Origin: DASQFQ01 sp963730115
GTDB lineage: Bacteria > Actinomycetota > Thermoleophilia > Solirubrobacterales > Solirubrobacteraceae
NCBI GenBank assembly: GCA_963730115.1
Contig: CAVSQM010000012.1
Span: 1,178,001 to 1,242,000, forward strand
Direction: 5' to 3'
DNA length: 64,000 bases
Shown here: positions 1 through 8,232 of the stretch, piece after piece
How positions within the stretch are numbered: the stretch's first letter is position 1
How the letters are laid out: each line of letters begins with the position of its first letter
Position numbers and translations under genes: made by a program
Notes under the pieces: generated by a model
Seen by the model: only the letters and a program-made list of their open reading frames with translations
Database searches by the model: none
Told to the model about the DNA's origin: nothing

Positions 1-519
1 GAGCGGCTCGCCGGGATCGCGTCGCAGATCGCGGGCCGCGACGTCGATGTCCGCTGCCCCGGCCCGATCGGGCGCGCGCTCGGCCAGGACACACTCGAGG
101 GCAGCGTGCGCTTCGGCGCCGACGGCACGCCCGCCGACGACACCAAGCTGCGCCAGACGAGCTGCGCCGAGCTCGACGCGCTGGCCGAGGGCCGCCGGGG
201 CAAGGAGCTCGCGTGCACCGAGCGGGCGGGCATCCTCTGCGGCCGCCACGGCCGCGAGCTGGCGATGGCGGTCGACGTGATCACGCACGAGGCGTGGCAC
301 CTGCGCGGCATCCAGGACGAGGCCCGCACCGAGTGCAACTCGCTGCAGACGATGGCGGGCACGGCGCAGGCGCTCGGCGCCACCCCGGCCCAGGCCGCGG
401 CCCTCGCCCGCGGACAGCTCGCGGAGGGGTATCCGCTGATGCCCGACCACTACCGCTCCGGGCACTGCGCCGACGGCGGCACCTTCGACCTGCACCCGGA
501 CGACGCGCGCTGGCCCTAG
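1..519 (+). CDS. Putative secreted HExxH zinc peptidase-like protein, 5' end outside window
   Basis: The reading frame is open from base 1, so the N terminus lies outside the window; 172 codons remain. The best landmark is an HEAWH (HExxH) motif at nt 286-300, followed about ten residues later by DEARTEC, whose acidic residue could be the third zinc ligand. Several cysteines (ACTERAGILC, ARTEC, SGHC) suggest an exported, disulfide-bonded protein. No peptidase family is recognised with certainty, so zinc-peptidase-like is an inference from the motif and its helical context. The stop shares the four bases CTAG with the stop of the convergent neighbour. Confidence 0.6.
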   Translation, partial: ERLAGIASQIAGRDVDVRCPGPIGRALGQDTLEGSVRFGADGTPADDTKLRQTSCAELDALAEGRRGKELACTERAGILCGRHGRELAMAVDVITHEAWHLRGIQDEARTECNSLQTMAGTAQALGATPAQAAALARGQLAEGYPLMPDHYRSGHCADGGTFDLHPDDARWP

Positions 520-2264
520 CGGCCGTTGAGCCGCAGCGCCGCGAGGTGCTCCGGCAGCCCGCCCGCGACGCGCTGCGCCTCGCCGAGCTCGGAGCGCTCG
601 TGCGTCGTGGTGACCGCCCACACCGTCATGCCCGCCGCGCGGCCGGCGGCGATGCCGGCCGGGGCGTCCTCGAGCACGACGCATGAGGCGGGGTCGACGC
701 CGAGCCGCTCGGCGGCCAGCAGGTACGGGTCGGGGGCGGGCTTGCCGTTCTCGACCTGGTCCGCGGTGACGAGCACGTCGGGCTCCGGCAGCCCGGCGGC
801 GGCGAGCCGCGCGCGGGCCAGCGGCGCCGTGCACGAGGTGGCGATGGCGACGCGCGGGAGCGCGAGCACGTCGCCCGCCCCGGGCATCGCCACGACGCCG
901 TCGGTGTCGGTCGTCTCGGCCTCGGCGAGCATCGCCGCGTCGTCCTCGACGCGGTGCGGCGGCACGTGCTCCGCGATGACGGCACGCGCGGGTCGGCCGT
1001 GGTTGCCGGCCTGGATCGCCTCGCCGTCGAGCCCGTGCCGCTCGCCCCACGCGCGCCAGCTGCGCACGGTCGGGGCGCTCGAGTCGATCAGCACGCCGTC
1101 GAGGTCGGAGATGACGGCGGCGAACGTCTCGGGCGCCGGGGGCTCCGTCGGGCCGGCGGCGCGGCGGGCGAGCAGGAAGACCGCGACGGCGCCGAGGATC
1201 AGCGTGGAGAGCGCCCACGCGAGCGAGACGGCGTCGGCGAGGAAGCCGATGATCGGCGGCCCGATCAGGAACCCGAACGAGCCCATCGACGAGACGGCGG
1301 CGATGCCCGGCCCGGAGGCGACGTCCGGCTGGCGGCCCGCCGCGCTGAACATCAGCGGCACGCCGTTGGCAACGCCCAGGCCGACCACGAACAACCCGAT
1401 CAGCGCCGCAGGCGGCGTGCCGATGAGCAGGAACGCGGCGAGCGGGATGCCGGTCAAGAGGGCGCCCCAGCGCAGCGCGCTGACCGGGCCGACGCGGCCG
1501 GTGAACCAGTCGCCGAACACGCGGCCGGTGGTCATGCCGGCCGAGAAGACGGCGAACGCGAGCGCGGCGACGGCGGCGCTCGAACCGAGCTCGCGCAGGT
1601 AGATCCCGCCCCAGTCGGACATCGCGCCCTCGGTGACCATGACCAGGAGGCACAGGATCGCCAGCAGCAGCACGCCGCGCGGAGGCAGGCGGAAGCGCGG
1701 CGCATCCTCGCCCTCGGCGGCGGAACCCTCGCCGATCCGCGGCGTCGCGACGACCACGACGGTGAAGAGCAGCGCCGAGGCAAGCGCGACCGTGATGCGC
1801 GGGTCGACCCCGAGCGCGGCGAGCCCGGCGGCAAAGCCGGCGCCGAACACGCCGCCGAGCGACCAGCCGGCGTGCAGGGACGACATGATCGGGCGCCCGA
1901 GGTCCTTCTCGACCTTCACGCCGTGGGCGTTCATCGACACGTCCATCGTCGCGTTGAAGGAGCCGAGCACGAACAGCGCGAGCGGGAGGAGCAGCGGGTG
2001 CGGGGCGAGGATCACGAGGTTGACCGCGAGCGCGTCGAGCAGCCCGCCCAGCCACACCATCCGCGCGGACCCGCGCTTGACGATCAGCTGGCCGGCGATC
2101 GGGAAGGCGAGGATGACCGCGACCGACATCCCGAGCAGCACCAGGCCCATCTCGCCCTTGCTCAGGTCGAAGCGCTCCTGGATCCACGGGATCTGCGCGA
2201 TGAACGTGCCGATCACGGCGCCGTTGACGAAGAACAGCGAGGTGGTGGCCCAGCGCCGGCTCAT
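516..2264 (-). CDS. MFS transporter fused to a C-terminal HAD-family phosphatase
   Basis: The 582-residue product has two parts. Residues about 1-370 form a 12-helix major facilitator of the sugar-permease type. Residues about 382-582 form a HAD hydrolase of the beta-phosphoglucomutase-like subfamily, with the nucleophile motif DLDGVL (Asp near residue 387), ATSCT as motif II, the lysine motif NGKPAPD and the acidic motif VLEDAPAGI. A proline-rich linker joins them. Its start overlaps the stop of the DeoR gene by four bases (ATGA), so the two are one operon, and DeoR regulators commonly control sugar uptake and metabolism. A transporter that dephosphorylates its own sugar or polyol cargo is an inference. 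The codon where a separate HAD gene would start is ACG, so a real fusion is likelier than two genes, but a missed base cannot be excluded. Confidence 0.85.
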   Translation of the reverse strand: MSRRWATTSLFFVNGAVIGTFIAQIPWIQERFDLSKGEMGLVLLGMSVAVILAFPIAGQLIVKRGSARMVWLGGLLDALAVNLVILAPHPLLLPLALFVLGSFNATMDVSMNAHGVKVEKDLGRPIMSSLHAGWSLGGVFGAGFAAGLAALGVDPRITVALASALLFTVVVVATPRIGEGSAAEGEDAPRFRLPPRGVLLLAILCLLVMVTEGAMSDWGGIYLRELGSSAAVAALAFAVFSAGMTTGRVFGDWFTGRVGPVSALRWGALLTGIPLAAFLLIGTPPAALIGLFVVGLGVANGVPLMFSAAGRQPDVASGPGIAAVSSMGSFGFLIGPPIIGFLADAVSLAWALSTLILGAVAVFLLARRAAGPTEPPAPETFAAVISDLDGVLIDSSAPTVRSWRAWGERHGLDGEAIQAGNHGRPARAVIAEHVPPHRVEDDAAMLAEAETTDTDGVVAMPGAGDVLALPRVAIATSCTAPLARARLAAAGLPEPDVLVTADQVENGKPAPDPYLLAAERLGVDPASCVVLEDAPAGIAAGRAAGMTVWAVTTTHERSELGEAQRVAGGLPEHLAALRLNGR

Positions 2265-3040
2265 GCGCGCGTCACCGTCACGCCGAGGGCGCGATAGGGG
2301 TCGAGCAGCTCGTCGGGCGCCGCGGCCTCGGCCACCACGTGCGTGAGCTCGGCGACCGACGCGACGCGGTAGGCGCTGCCGGCGCTCAGCTTGTCGGTGG
2401 TGGCGAGGGCGATCACGTCGGCGGAGGCCTCGACCATCGCGCGCTTGACGTGCGCCTCCTCGAGGTCGTCGGTGGCCAGGCCGGCCTCGGGGTGCAGCGC
2501 GCAGACGCCGAGCACGCAGGCGTCGGCGTGGACGGTGCGGAGGAAGTCGACGGTGGCGGCCCCGACGGTGACCTGCGAGCGCTTGTCGAGCCGCCCGCCG
2601 ATCATCACGACCTCGGCGGTCGGGTGCTCGGCGAGCGCGACGGCGATCGGGGGCGAGTTGGTGAGCACGGTGCAGTCGTGGCCGGCGGGCAGGCGGCGGG
2701 CGAGCTCGAGGTTGGTGGTCCCGCCGTCGAGCAGGATCACGCGCGCGGGCGCGAGCAGCTCGAGCGCGGCCTGCGCGAGCGCGGGCTTGGCATCGGCCGC
2801 CATCTCCCGGCGCGCGCCGAAGCTGCCCTGCTGGGGCGCGGGTGCGAGGGCGCCGCCGTGCACGCGCTTGACCAGCCCCTGCGCGGCCAGCTCGCGGAGG
2901 TCGCGCCGGACGGTGTCCTCGGACACGCCGAGCTCCTCGACGAGGCGGGCGGCGACGACCTTGCCGTCACGCGCGAGCGTGTCGAGGATGGCCTGGCGGC
3001 GCTCGGCGCTGAGGAGGGGAGCGGTTGCACGGTCTTGCAC
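2261..3040 (-). CDS. DeoR/GlpR-family transcriptional regulator
   Basis: The 259-residue protein has an N-terminal winged helix-turn-helix (RRQAILDTLARDGKV, then GVSEDTVRRDLRELAAQGL and the wing VKRVHGGA) followed by a DeoR C-terminal sugar-phosphate sensor domain with LLDGGTTNLELA and VMIGGRLDKRS. This family usually represses sugar or polyol genes and is released by a phosphorylated sugar. The GTG at 3040 is the only usable start: the frame is closed by a stop at 3071-3073 and there is no in-frame ATG. A TACCAT -10-like box ends eight nt before the GTG, which suggests a leaderless mRNA. The gene overlaps the MFS-HAD gene, its likely target. Confidence 0.9.
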   Translation of the reverse strand: MQDRATAPLLSAERRQAILDTLARDGKVVAARLVEELGVSEDTVRRDLRELAAQGLVKRVHGGALAPAPQQGSFGARREMAADAKPALAQAALELLAPARVILLDGGTTNLELARRLPAGHDCTVLTNSPPIAVALAEHPTAEVVMIGGRLDKRSQVTVGAATVDFLRTVHADACVLGVCALHPEAGLATDDLEEAHVKRAMVEASADVIALATTDKLSAGSAYRVASVAELTHVVAEAAAPDELLDPYRALGVTVTRA

Positions 3041-3060
3041 GTTCGTGCATGGTACTGCAT
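3025..3060 (-). promoter_or_regulatory. Helically phased TGCA hexamers at the deoR-family start (operator plus -10)
   Basis: On the plus strand the hexamers TTGCAC, TTGCAC, GTGCAT and CTGCAT begin at 3025, 3035, 3045 and 3055, exactly ten bases apart, so they lie on one face of the helix. The array spans the GTG start at 3040 and contains the -10-like TACCAT (plus-strand ATGGTA at 3049-3054). A direct-repeat operator that overlaps the promoter is typical for DeoR proteins. Assignment to this particular regulator is inferred from position. Confidence 0.5.
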
Positions 3061-3070
3061 GAATGTGCGG

Positions 3071-3806
3071 CTACGTGACGATGAGGATGACCGCGACGAC
3101 CGTTCCGCCCGCGATCACGATCCGGCGCAGCCACGCCTCCGGCAGCCGGCGCCCGTAGTGGGCACCGGCCCACGCCCCGACGATGGAGCCGACGGCGATC
3201 AGCGCCGCCGCGCCCCAGGCGATCTCGTCCGCCACCGCGATGAACAGCAGCGCCGCGACCGCGTTGGCGACGCCCGCCAGCACGTTCTTGACGCGCGTTG
3301 AGGCGCTGCAGGTCGTCGGCGAACGCGATCCGCAGGACGGCCAGCAGGATCACGCCCTGGGCGGCGCCGAAGTAGCCGCCGTAGATGCCGGTCAGGAACG
3401 TGCCGCCGGTCGCGGGCGTGAGGTGGTCGCGCTCAGCCTGCTTCGGCGTCGGCTTGAAGGCCATCAGGGCGACGGACAGCAGGATCAGGATCGGGACGAC
3501 CGCCTCGAAGACGCTGCTCGGCAGCTGCAGCAGCAGGATCCCGCCGACGAGCGCGCCGATCGCCGACCCGACGGCGAGCGTGAGCACCCGGCGCCGCTGG
3601 CCCCGCAGCTCGCGCCGGTAGCCCAGCGCGCCGCTGATGCCGCCGAACACGAGCCCGATCGTGTTGGAGACGTTCGCCGTCACCGGCGCATAGCCGACCG
3701 CGAGCAGCGTCGGGAACGTCACGAGCGAGCCCGAGCCGACGATCGCGTTGACCGCCCCCGCGATGACGCCGGCCCCCGCCACGGCGAGCATCTCGAGCAA
3801 CGACAC
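3071..3806 (-). pseudogene. TSUP/TauE-SafE family membrane exporter, one frameshift
   Basis: This is an eight-helix TSUP family protein of about 245 residues. The GTG start at 3806 gives the typical N terminus with AGAVNAIVGSGSLVTFPTLLA; the second repeat carries GTFLTGIYGGYFGAAQG. The frame breaks in the CGCG run at about 3291-3298, and the C-terminal part (LAGVANAVAALLF onward) continues in another frame to the stop at 3071. The interval length is a multiple of three plus one, which fits a single inserted base. The family exports sulfite, sulfoacetate or other small anions; the substrate is unknown here. The gene starts just after the ABC permease stop. Confidence 0.75.
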
Positions 3807-3817
3807 CCGCCAGCAGG

Positions 3818-6081
3818 CTATTCGGCGCGCAGAGCGGGCGCGGGCCGGATGCCCGTCGCCGCCCGCGAGGCCAGCGCGCTGATCGCCGCCGCCAGCACGA
3901 CCGCGCCCACGATCGCGATCGGGTACCACCACCAGGCCGGGAGCGTGCCGACGTCGCCGCCGTCGGCGGGATCGGTGACGCCGATCATGAGCAGGAACAG
4001 CCACGCCCCGAGCGGCAGCCCGACGAGCGCCGCCGGCAGCGCCAGCGCCGCGCCGCCCGCGATCACCGTCGTGCGGATCTGGCGCGGTGTCGCCCCGACC
4101 GAGGCGAGCACGGCGTAGTCGCGCTCGCGCTCGCGCACGGCGAGCCCGAGCGTGGTGAGCAGGTTGAGCGCGGCGATCACGAGCAGCAGCGCGACGGTGC
4201 CGTAGACGATCGGGCGCATATCGGCGGCCTCGCGCTGCAGCGACTCGATCGGGCGTTCCACCGCGAGCCGCCCCCGGCCCTCGCGGCGCAGCGCCGCGGC
4301 GGTCCGGGCGGCGTCGGCGCCGGGCGCGACCTGGACGGCCCAGTACGGCTCGTCGAGCGCGACCGCGCCGGCGGGCAGGCTCGCGCAGCGCCGTGACCGC
4401 GCCGCGGCCCTCGTCGTCGGGCTCGACGTGGCGGCCGACGACGCGCAGCGTCACCGGCTGCCCGCCGACGCGCAGCGTCACCGGCTCGCCGATGTCGACG
4501 CCCATTGCGTCCAGCGCGCCGCGGCCCAGCGTCACCTCGCCGGCCGCGCTGGCGCCGCGGCCGTCGGGGACCGCGTAGGGGAAGGCGTCGAGCGGCCCGT
4601 CGAGGACTCGGCCGTGGATCTCGACCTGGTCGCGGCCGGTCATCACGATCTCGCGCACGCGCGCGACGGCGGCCACCTCGGCGTGGCGCTCGAGCAGGCG
4701 GTCGACCTCGGCGCCGGGCAGGGCGGCCGACACGCGCAGGTCGTACGGCTGCGCGCGCAGCGCAGGGTCGGCGGCGAGGCGGTCCATCGTCGCCTCGAAG
4801 CCCATCGCGGTCGCCGCGAGCGCGGCCGCCAGCGCGAGGCTCGCCACCGTGAGCACGGTGCGCCCGCGCTGCGCGAAGGCGTCCTTGGCGCCGACGCCGA
4901 CCACCACCGGCAGGTGCAGCCGCCGCGCGATCCGCGCCACCCGCGAGGCGCTCGCCGAGCTCGCCCCGCGCCCGAGCGCGAGCGCGGCCTGGACCGGGAT
5001 GCGGCCGGCCCGCCAGGCCGGCAGCGCGGTCGCGGCCGCGACGAGGAGCACGGCGACCAGCAGCGAGCCGGCGAGCAGCGCGAGGCTCGGGGCGCCCGGC
5101 GCGGGGGCGCCGAGCACGTCGGCGGCGTCGGCCGACAGGCGCTCGGCGAGCAGCGCGCCGGCCGCGAGGCCGAGCGGGGCGGCGAGCACGGCCAGCACGA
5201 CGTAGTGGGCGACGAGCGGTGGCGGTCACGCCGCCAGGGGTCAGCCCGATCGCGCGCAGGAGGCCGATCTGGCGCCGCTGGGCGAGCACGCGGCCGCTGA
5301 TGGCGGTGGCGAGCGTGAACGCCGCGGCCAGCAGCGCCAGCAGCGTCGTGGTCTGGAGGATCGTCAGCAGCCGCCGCGACTCGTCGGTGAGCGCGGCGCG
5401 CTCGGTGCGCCAGTCGAAGGCGCGCACCCCGTCGCCCTCCGCCCGCCGTGCGAACGCCTCGGCGTCCGCCGGGTCGGCCAGCCGCAGCGCGGTCGCGAAG
5501 TTGCGCGGCCGCCCGCTCGGCGCGACCGCGGCCACGTCGGCCGGGTCGGCCCAGCCGCCGTCGTTGGAGCCGGTGGTGGCGCCGACGCCGACGACGCGCA
5601 GGCGCCGCGCCGCGGCGCCCTCGCCGACGACGATGCTGTCGCCGGGGGCGACGGCGTGGTCGCGGGCGATAGCCGCGCCACAGCACGATCTCGCCCGGGC
5701 CGCGGATGCGGCGCCCTTCGAGGATCACCGGGTTCTCGATCTCCGAGCGCGTGCGCGGGAGCCCGATCAGCCCGATGGAGTCGCCCTGCCCGTGCACGCG
5801 CGCGGGTGCCTCGGCGATCGGCCGCGGACCCTCGGCGGCCACCACGCCGCGCTCCGCCGCGATCGCCTCGAGCTCCGCGCGCGACGAGGAGACGGCGGTG
5901 ACGTGCGCGCCGTTGGTCGCCGCGAAGAGGCGGTCGTAGGGGTCGTCGAGCGTCGCCCGGCCGTGCAGGGTGACGACGAGCGCGCCGAGCGCGAAGGCGA
6001 TGACGAGCCCGGTGAGGACGGTGGTGAGCGGCCGCGCCGCGGAGGTCGGCGCGGATGATGCGGAGACGCGGCGGCGAGCAC
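3818..6081 (-). pseudogene. FtsX/MacB-type ABC transporter permease with two FtsX domains, several frameshifts
   Basis: Joined across frames, the protein is a roughly 750-residue FtsX-like permease. It has an N-terminal helix (RPLTTVLTGLVIAFALG), a first extracytoplasmic domain, a first FtsX core (RRQIGLLRAIGLTPGGV), a further three-helix block, the second MacB-like periplasmic domain, and a C-terminal FtsX core (RDYAVLASVGATPRQIR) ending at 3818. Frame changes lie near 6030-6080, 5670, 5220 and 4380, each joining coding sequence of the same family. A GTG at 6081, two bases after the ATPase stop, is the likely start. With the adjacent ATPase it would form a lipid or lipoprotein/drug exporter of the LolCDE/MacB class. 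Intact sense on both sides of every break suggests sequencing indels or very recent decay. Confidence 0.75.
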
Positions 6082-6083
6082 GA

Positions 6084-6813
6084 TCAGGCCTCCAGGCTCA
6101 CCACGCGGCTCAGCGCGTCGCCCTGCACCGTCGACGGCATGGTCTCGCCGACGACCCGGCCGTCGCGCATCGCCACCACGCGCTCGGCCGCGCTGGCCAC
6201 GCGCATGTCGTGGGTGACGAGCACGATCGTCTGGCCGTCGCCGTGGCGCTCCGAGCACGGCGACGACCTCGCGGGCGGCCGCGGTGTCGAGGTTGCCGGT
6301 CGGCTCGTCCGCGAGCAGCACGCTCGGCCGGTTGACCAGCGCGCGGGCGATCGCGACGCGCTGCTGCTGGCCGCCGGAGAGGTCGCCGGGGACGCGGCGA
6401 GCCGTCTCCTCGAGCCCGAGCCGCTCGAGCAGCTCGGCCGCGCGGCGGCGCGCCTCGCGCGCGGGGACGCCGGAGAGCAGCGCCGGCAGCTCGACGTTGT
6501 CGGCCACGGTGAGGTTGGCGATCAGGTTGAAGAACTGGAACACGAACCCGACCTCGGTGCGGCGCAGGCGCGCCCGGCGGGCCTCGCTCGCCCCGGCCAG
6601 CGCCTCGCCGTGCACGAGCACCTCGCCGCTGGTCGGCCGGTCGAGCCCGCCGAGCAGGTTCAGCAGCGTCGACTTGCCGCAGCCGCTCGGGCCGGTGACG
6701 GCGACGAACTCGCCGGGGGCGACGCGCAGGTCGACGTCGGCCAGCGCCGTCACGGCCGCCGCGCCCTCCCCGTGCAGCTTCCCGAGCCCGATCGTCTCCA
6801 GCACCGCGGTCAT
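6084..6813 (-). pseudogene. ABC transporter ATP-binding protein (MacB/LolD type), one frameshift
   Basis: The product is an ATPase of about 242 residues with Walker A GPSGCGKST, a Q-loop region (VFQFFNLI), the signature LSGGQQQR and Walker B VLLADEPTGNLD. It belongs to the family paired with FtsX permeases. The frame breaks near 6246-6256; the C-terminal part with the H-loop (LVTHDMRVA) continues in another frame to the TGA at 6084. The length is a multiple of three plus one, so one extra base explains it. The ATG overlaps the PadR stop as ATGA, and the permease begins two bases after its stop. Together the three genes look like one PadR-regulated exporter operon. Confidence 0.8.
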
Positions 6814-7322
6814 GTCGTCTCCGTTCCGAGGACCGCCTCGCAGCGGTCGAGCCATTTGAGGTCCGCCTCCAGGTGCAGCGCCGCGCCCTCGACGACCAGC
6901 GAGGTCGTGGCGTCGGCGTCGCCGTCGGCGAGCACGTTCTCGAGGTCGCGCAGCGCTCCGAGGTAGAGCGCGCGCTGCCGGGCGATCAGCTCGGCGGGGT
7001 CGGCGAGCCCGAGCTCGCCGGCGAAGACGAGCTTCATGAAGAAGTCGTCGCGCAGGCGGGTCGGGCCGCTGGCGGTGCCGACCCACTCCTCGAGCGCTTG
7101 CCGGCCGGCGTCGGTCAGCCGGTAGACGCGCCGGTCACGGCCACCCGCGTGCGCCTCCTCGTCGACGACGAGGTCGTCGCGCTGGAGGCGCTGCAGGCTC
7201 GTGTAGACCTGGCCGATGTTCAGCGGCGCGACCGCGCTGCCGAACCGCTCCTCCAGGCCGCGCTTGATCTCATAGCCATGGGCGGGCGCGGCGGCCAGGG
7301 AGGCGAGGACCGGGTAACGCAT
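6810..7322 (-). CDS. PadR-family transcriptional regulator
   Basis: The 170-residue protein has the PadR winged helix at its N terminus (LASLAAAPAHGYEIKRGLEERFG, NIGQVYTSLQRLQRDDLV, RRVYRLTDAGRQALEEW) and a C-terminal helical dimerisation region. PadR proteins of this type typically repress an adjacent exporter and are released by its toxic substrate. The ATG start at 7322 overlaps an inverted repeat, and a TATACA -10 box (plus-strand TGTATA, 7331-7336) ends eight nt upstream, so the message is probably leaderless and autoregulated. Its stop overlaps the ATPase start by four bases. Confidence 0.9.
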   Translation of the reverse strand: MRYPVLASLAAAPAHGYEIKRGLEERFGSAVAPLNIGQVYTSLQRLQRDDLVVDEEAHAGGRDRRVYRLTDAGRQALEEWVGTASGPTRLRDDFFMKLVFAGELGLADPAELIARQRALYLGALRDLENVLADGDADATTSLVVEGAALHLEADLKWLDRCEAVLGTETT

Positions 7323-7348
7323 ACCCGGTATGTATACACAGTATGTAT
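7320..7348 (-). promoter_or_regulatory. PadR promoter/operator
   Basis: A perfect six-base inverted repeat with one central base (CATACC-C-GGTATG, 7320-7332) includes the PadR start codon. It is followed by two copies of GTATGTAT at 7328-7335 and 7341-7348, thirteen bases apart. The AT-rich block stands out from the GC-rich surroundings and also holds the -10-like TATACA. Self-repression by PadR is the inference. Confidence 0.5.
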
Positions 7349-7530
7349 GGCGACGTCAACCACCGCCGCCGCTCGAGCGTCCGGGGGCCGCCCCCTGGAC
7401 CAGGCCAGGGCGCTGGCGGTCCAGCAGGGCGGCCCCGGACGAGGGTGAGGGCCGGCGCATCCCTGCCCGGCCCTCCGCGGACGGCCGCGCCGCGGCGGAC
7501 CCCCCGGCCGCCGCGGGCGGATGCGGCCGT

Positions 7531-8160
7531 TTACGAGTGCGGGTGCGGCTTGCCCTTGTCCTTCTCGGGCTTGTCCGGCTTGTCGGGCTTGCCGTGACCG
7601 CCGCGGACCTTCGCGTCCTCGCAGTTCGTGAGCGTGTCGGCCTTGTCGGCGAACACGCGGTCCGTGCCGGCGCCGCAATCGACGGTGTCGGCCACGTGGT
7701 CACGCACGAACACGACGTCGTCGCCGGCGCCCGCCGTCACCTTGTCGGCGCCCTTGCCGGCGCGGATGCGGTCGTTGCCGTCGCCGCCGTCGAGCGTGTC
7801 GTCGCCGCGGTAGGAGCGGAGGCTGTCGTCGTCCGCGCCGCCGCTGAGCTTGTCCTTGCCCTTGCCACCGTGGACGCGATCGTCGCCGGCGCCGCCGTCG
7901 GCGGTGTCATCGCCGCCACCGCCGTGGATGCCGTCGTCGCCGTCGCCCCCGTTGACGGTGTCGTTGCCGCGGCCGCCGAACAGGCGGTCGTTGCCGGCCA
8001 GGCCGTCGATCTTGTCGTTGCCGGCCTTGCCGAAGATCCGATCGGCATTTGCTGTGCCGGTGAGCGTGTCGTCGCCGGCAGTGCCCTTCGTGGCGGCCGC
8101 GAGTGCCAGCCCCGGCAGGGCGAGGGCGAGCAATACGGCGACCAGCAGACTGCGTGACAT
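7531..8160 (-). CDS. Secreted RTX (hemolysin-type calcium-binding repeat) protein
   Basis: The ATG at 8160 is preferred because GAAGGGA lies just upstream and it yields a clean signal peptide (LLVAVLLALALPGLALAA). The mature part is a run of nonapeptide RTX repeats (GTAGDDTLTG, GGRGNDTVNG, GGDGDDGIHG, GGAGDDRVHG and more). These form a calcium-binding beta-roll after export. Near the C terminus are two cysteines (DCGAGTDRVFADKADTLTNCED) and a charged Lys/Pro/Asp tail. No catalytic domain is present, so the role is probably structural or adhesive at the cell surface. The family is widespread in this lineage. Confidence 0.85.
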   Translation of the reverse strand: MSRSLLVAVLLALALPGLALAAATKGTAGDDTLTGTANADRIFGKAGNDKIDGLAGNDRLFGGRGNDTVNGGDGDDGIHGGGGDDTADGGAGDDRVHGGKGKDKLSGGADDDSLRSYRGDDTLDGGDGNDRIRAGKGADKVTAGAGDDVVFVRDHVADTVDCGAGTDRVFADKADTLTNCEDAKVRGGHGKPDKPDKPEKDKGKPHPHS

Positions 8161-8232
8161 GCAGATCCCTTCGTCGAGTAGGTGACTCAGAAGGGACCAC
8201 CCGCGCACCCCTGCGCAGGTTGCGAGGTTGCG

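Noticed and set aside
7349..7530. Plus-strand ORFs in the padR-RTX spacer
   Set aside because: They are Pro/Arg/Gly-rich shadow frames without a ribosome-binding site or homologous features.
7531..8160. Tandem DNA repeat or CRISPR-like array
   Set aside because: The periodicity is the codon-level signature of RTX nonapeptides; repeats are degenerate and there are no spacers.
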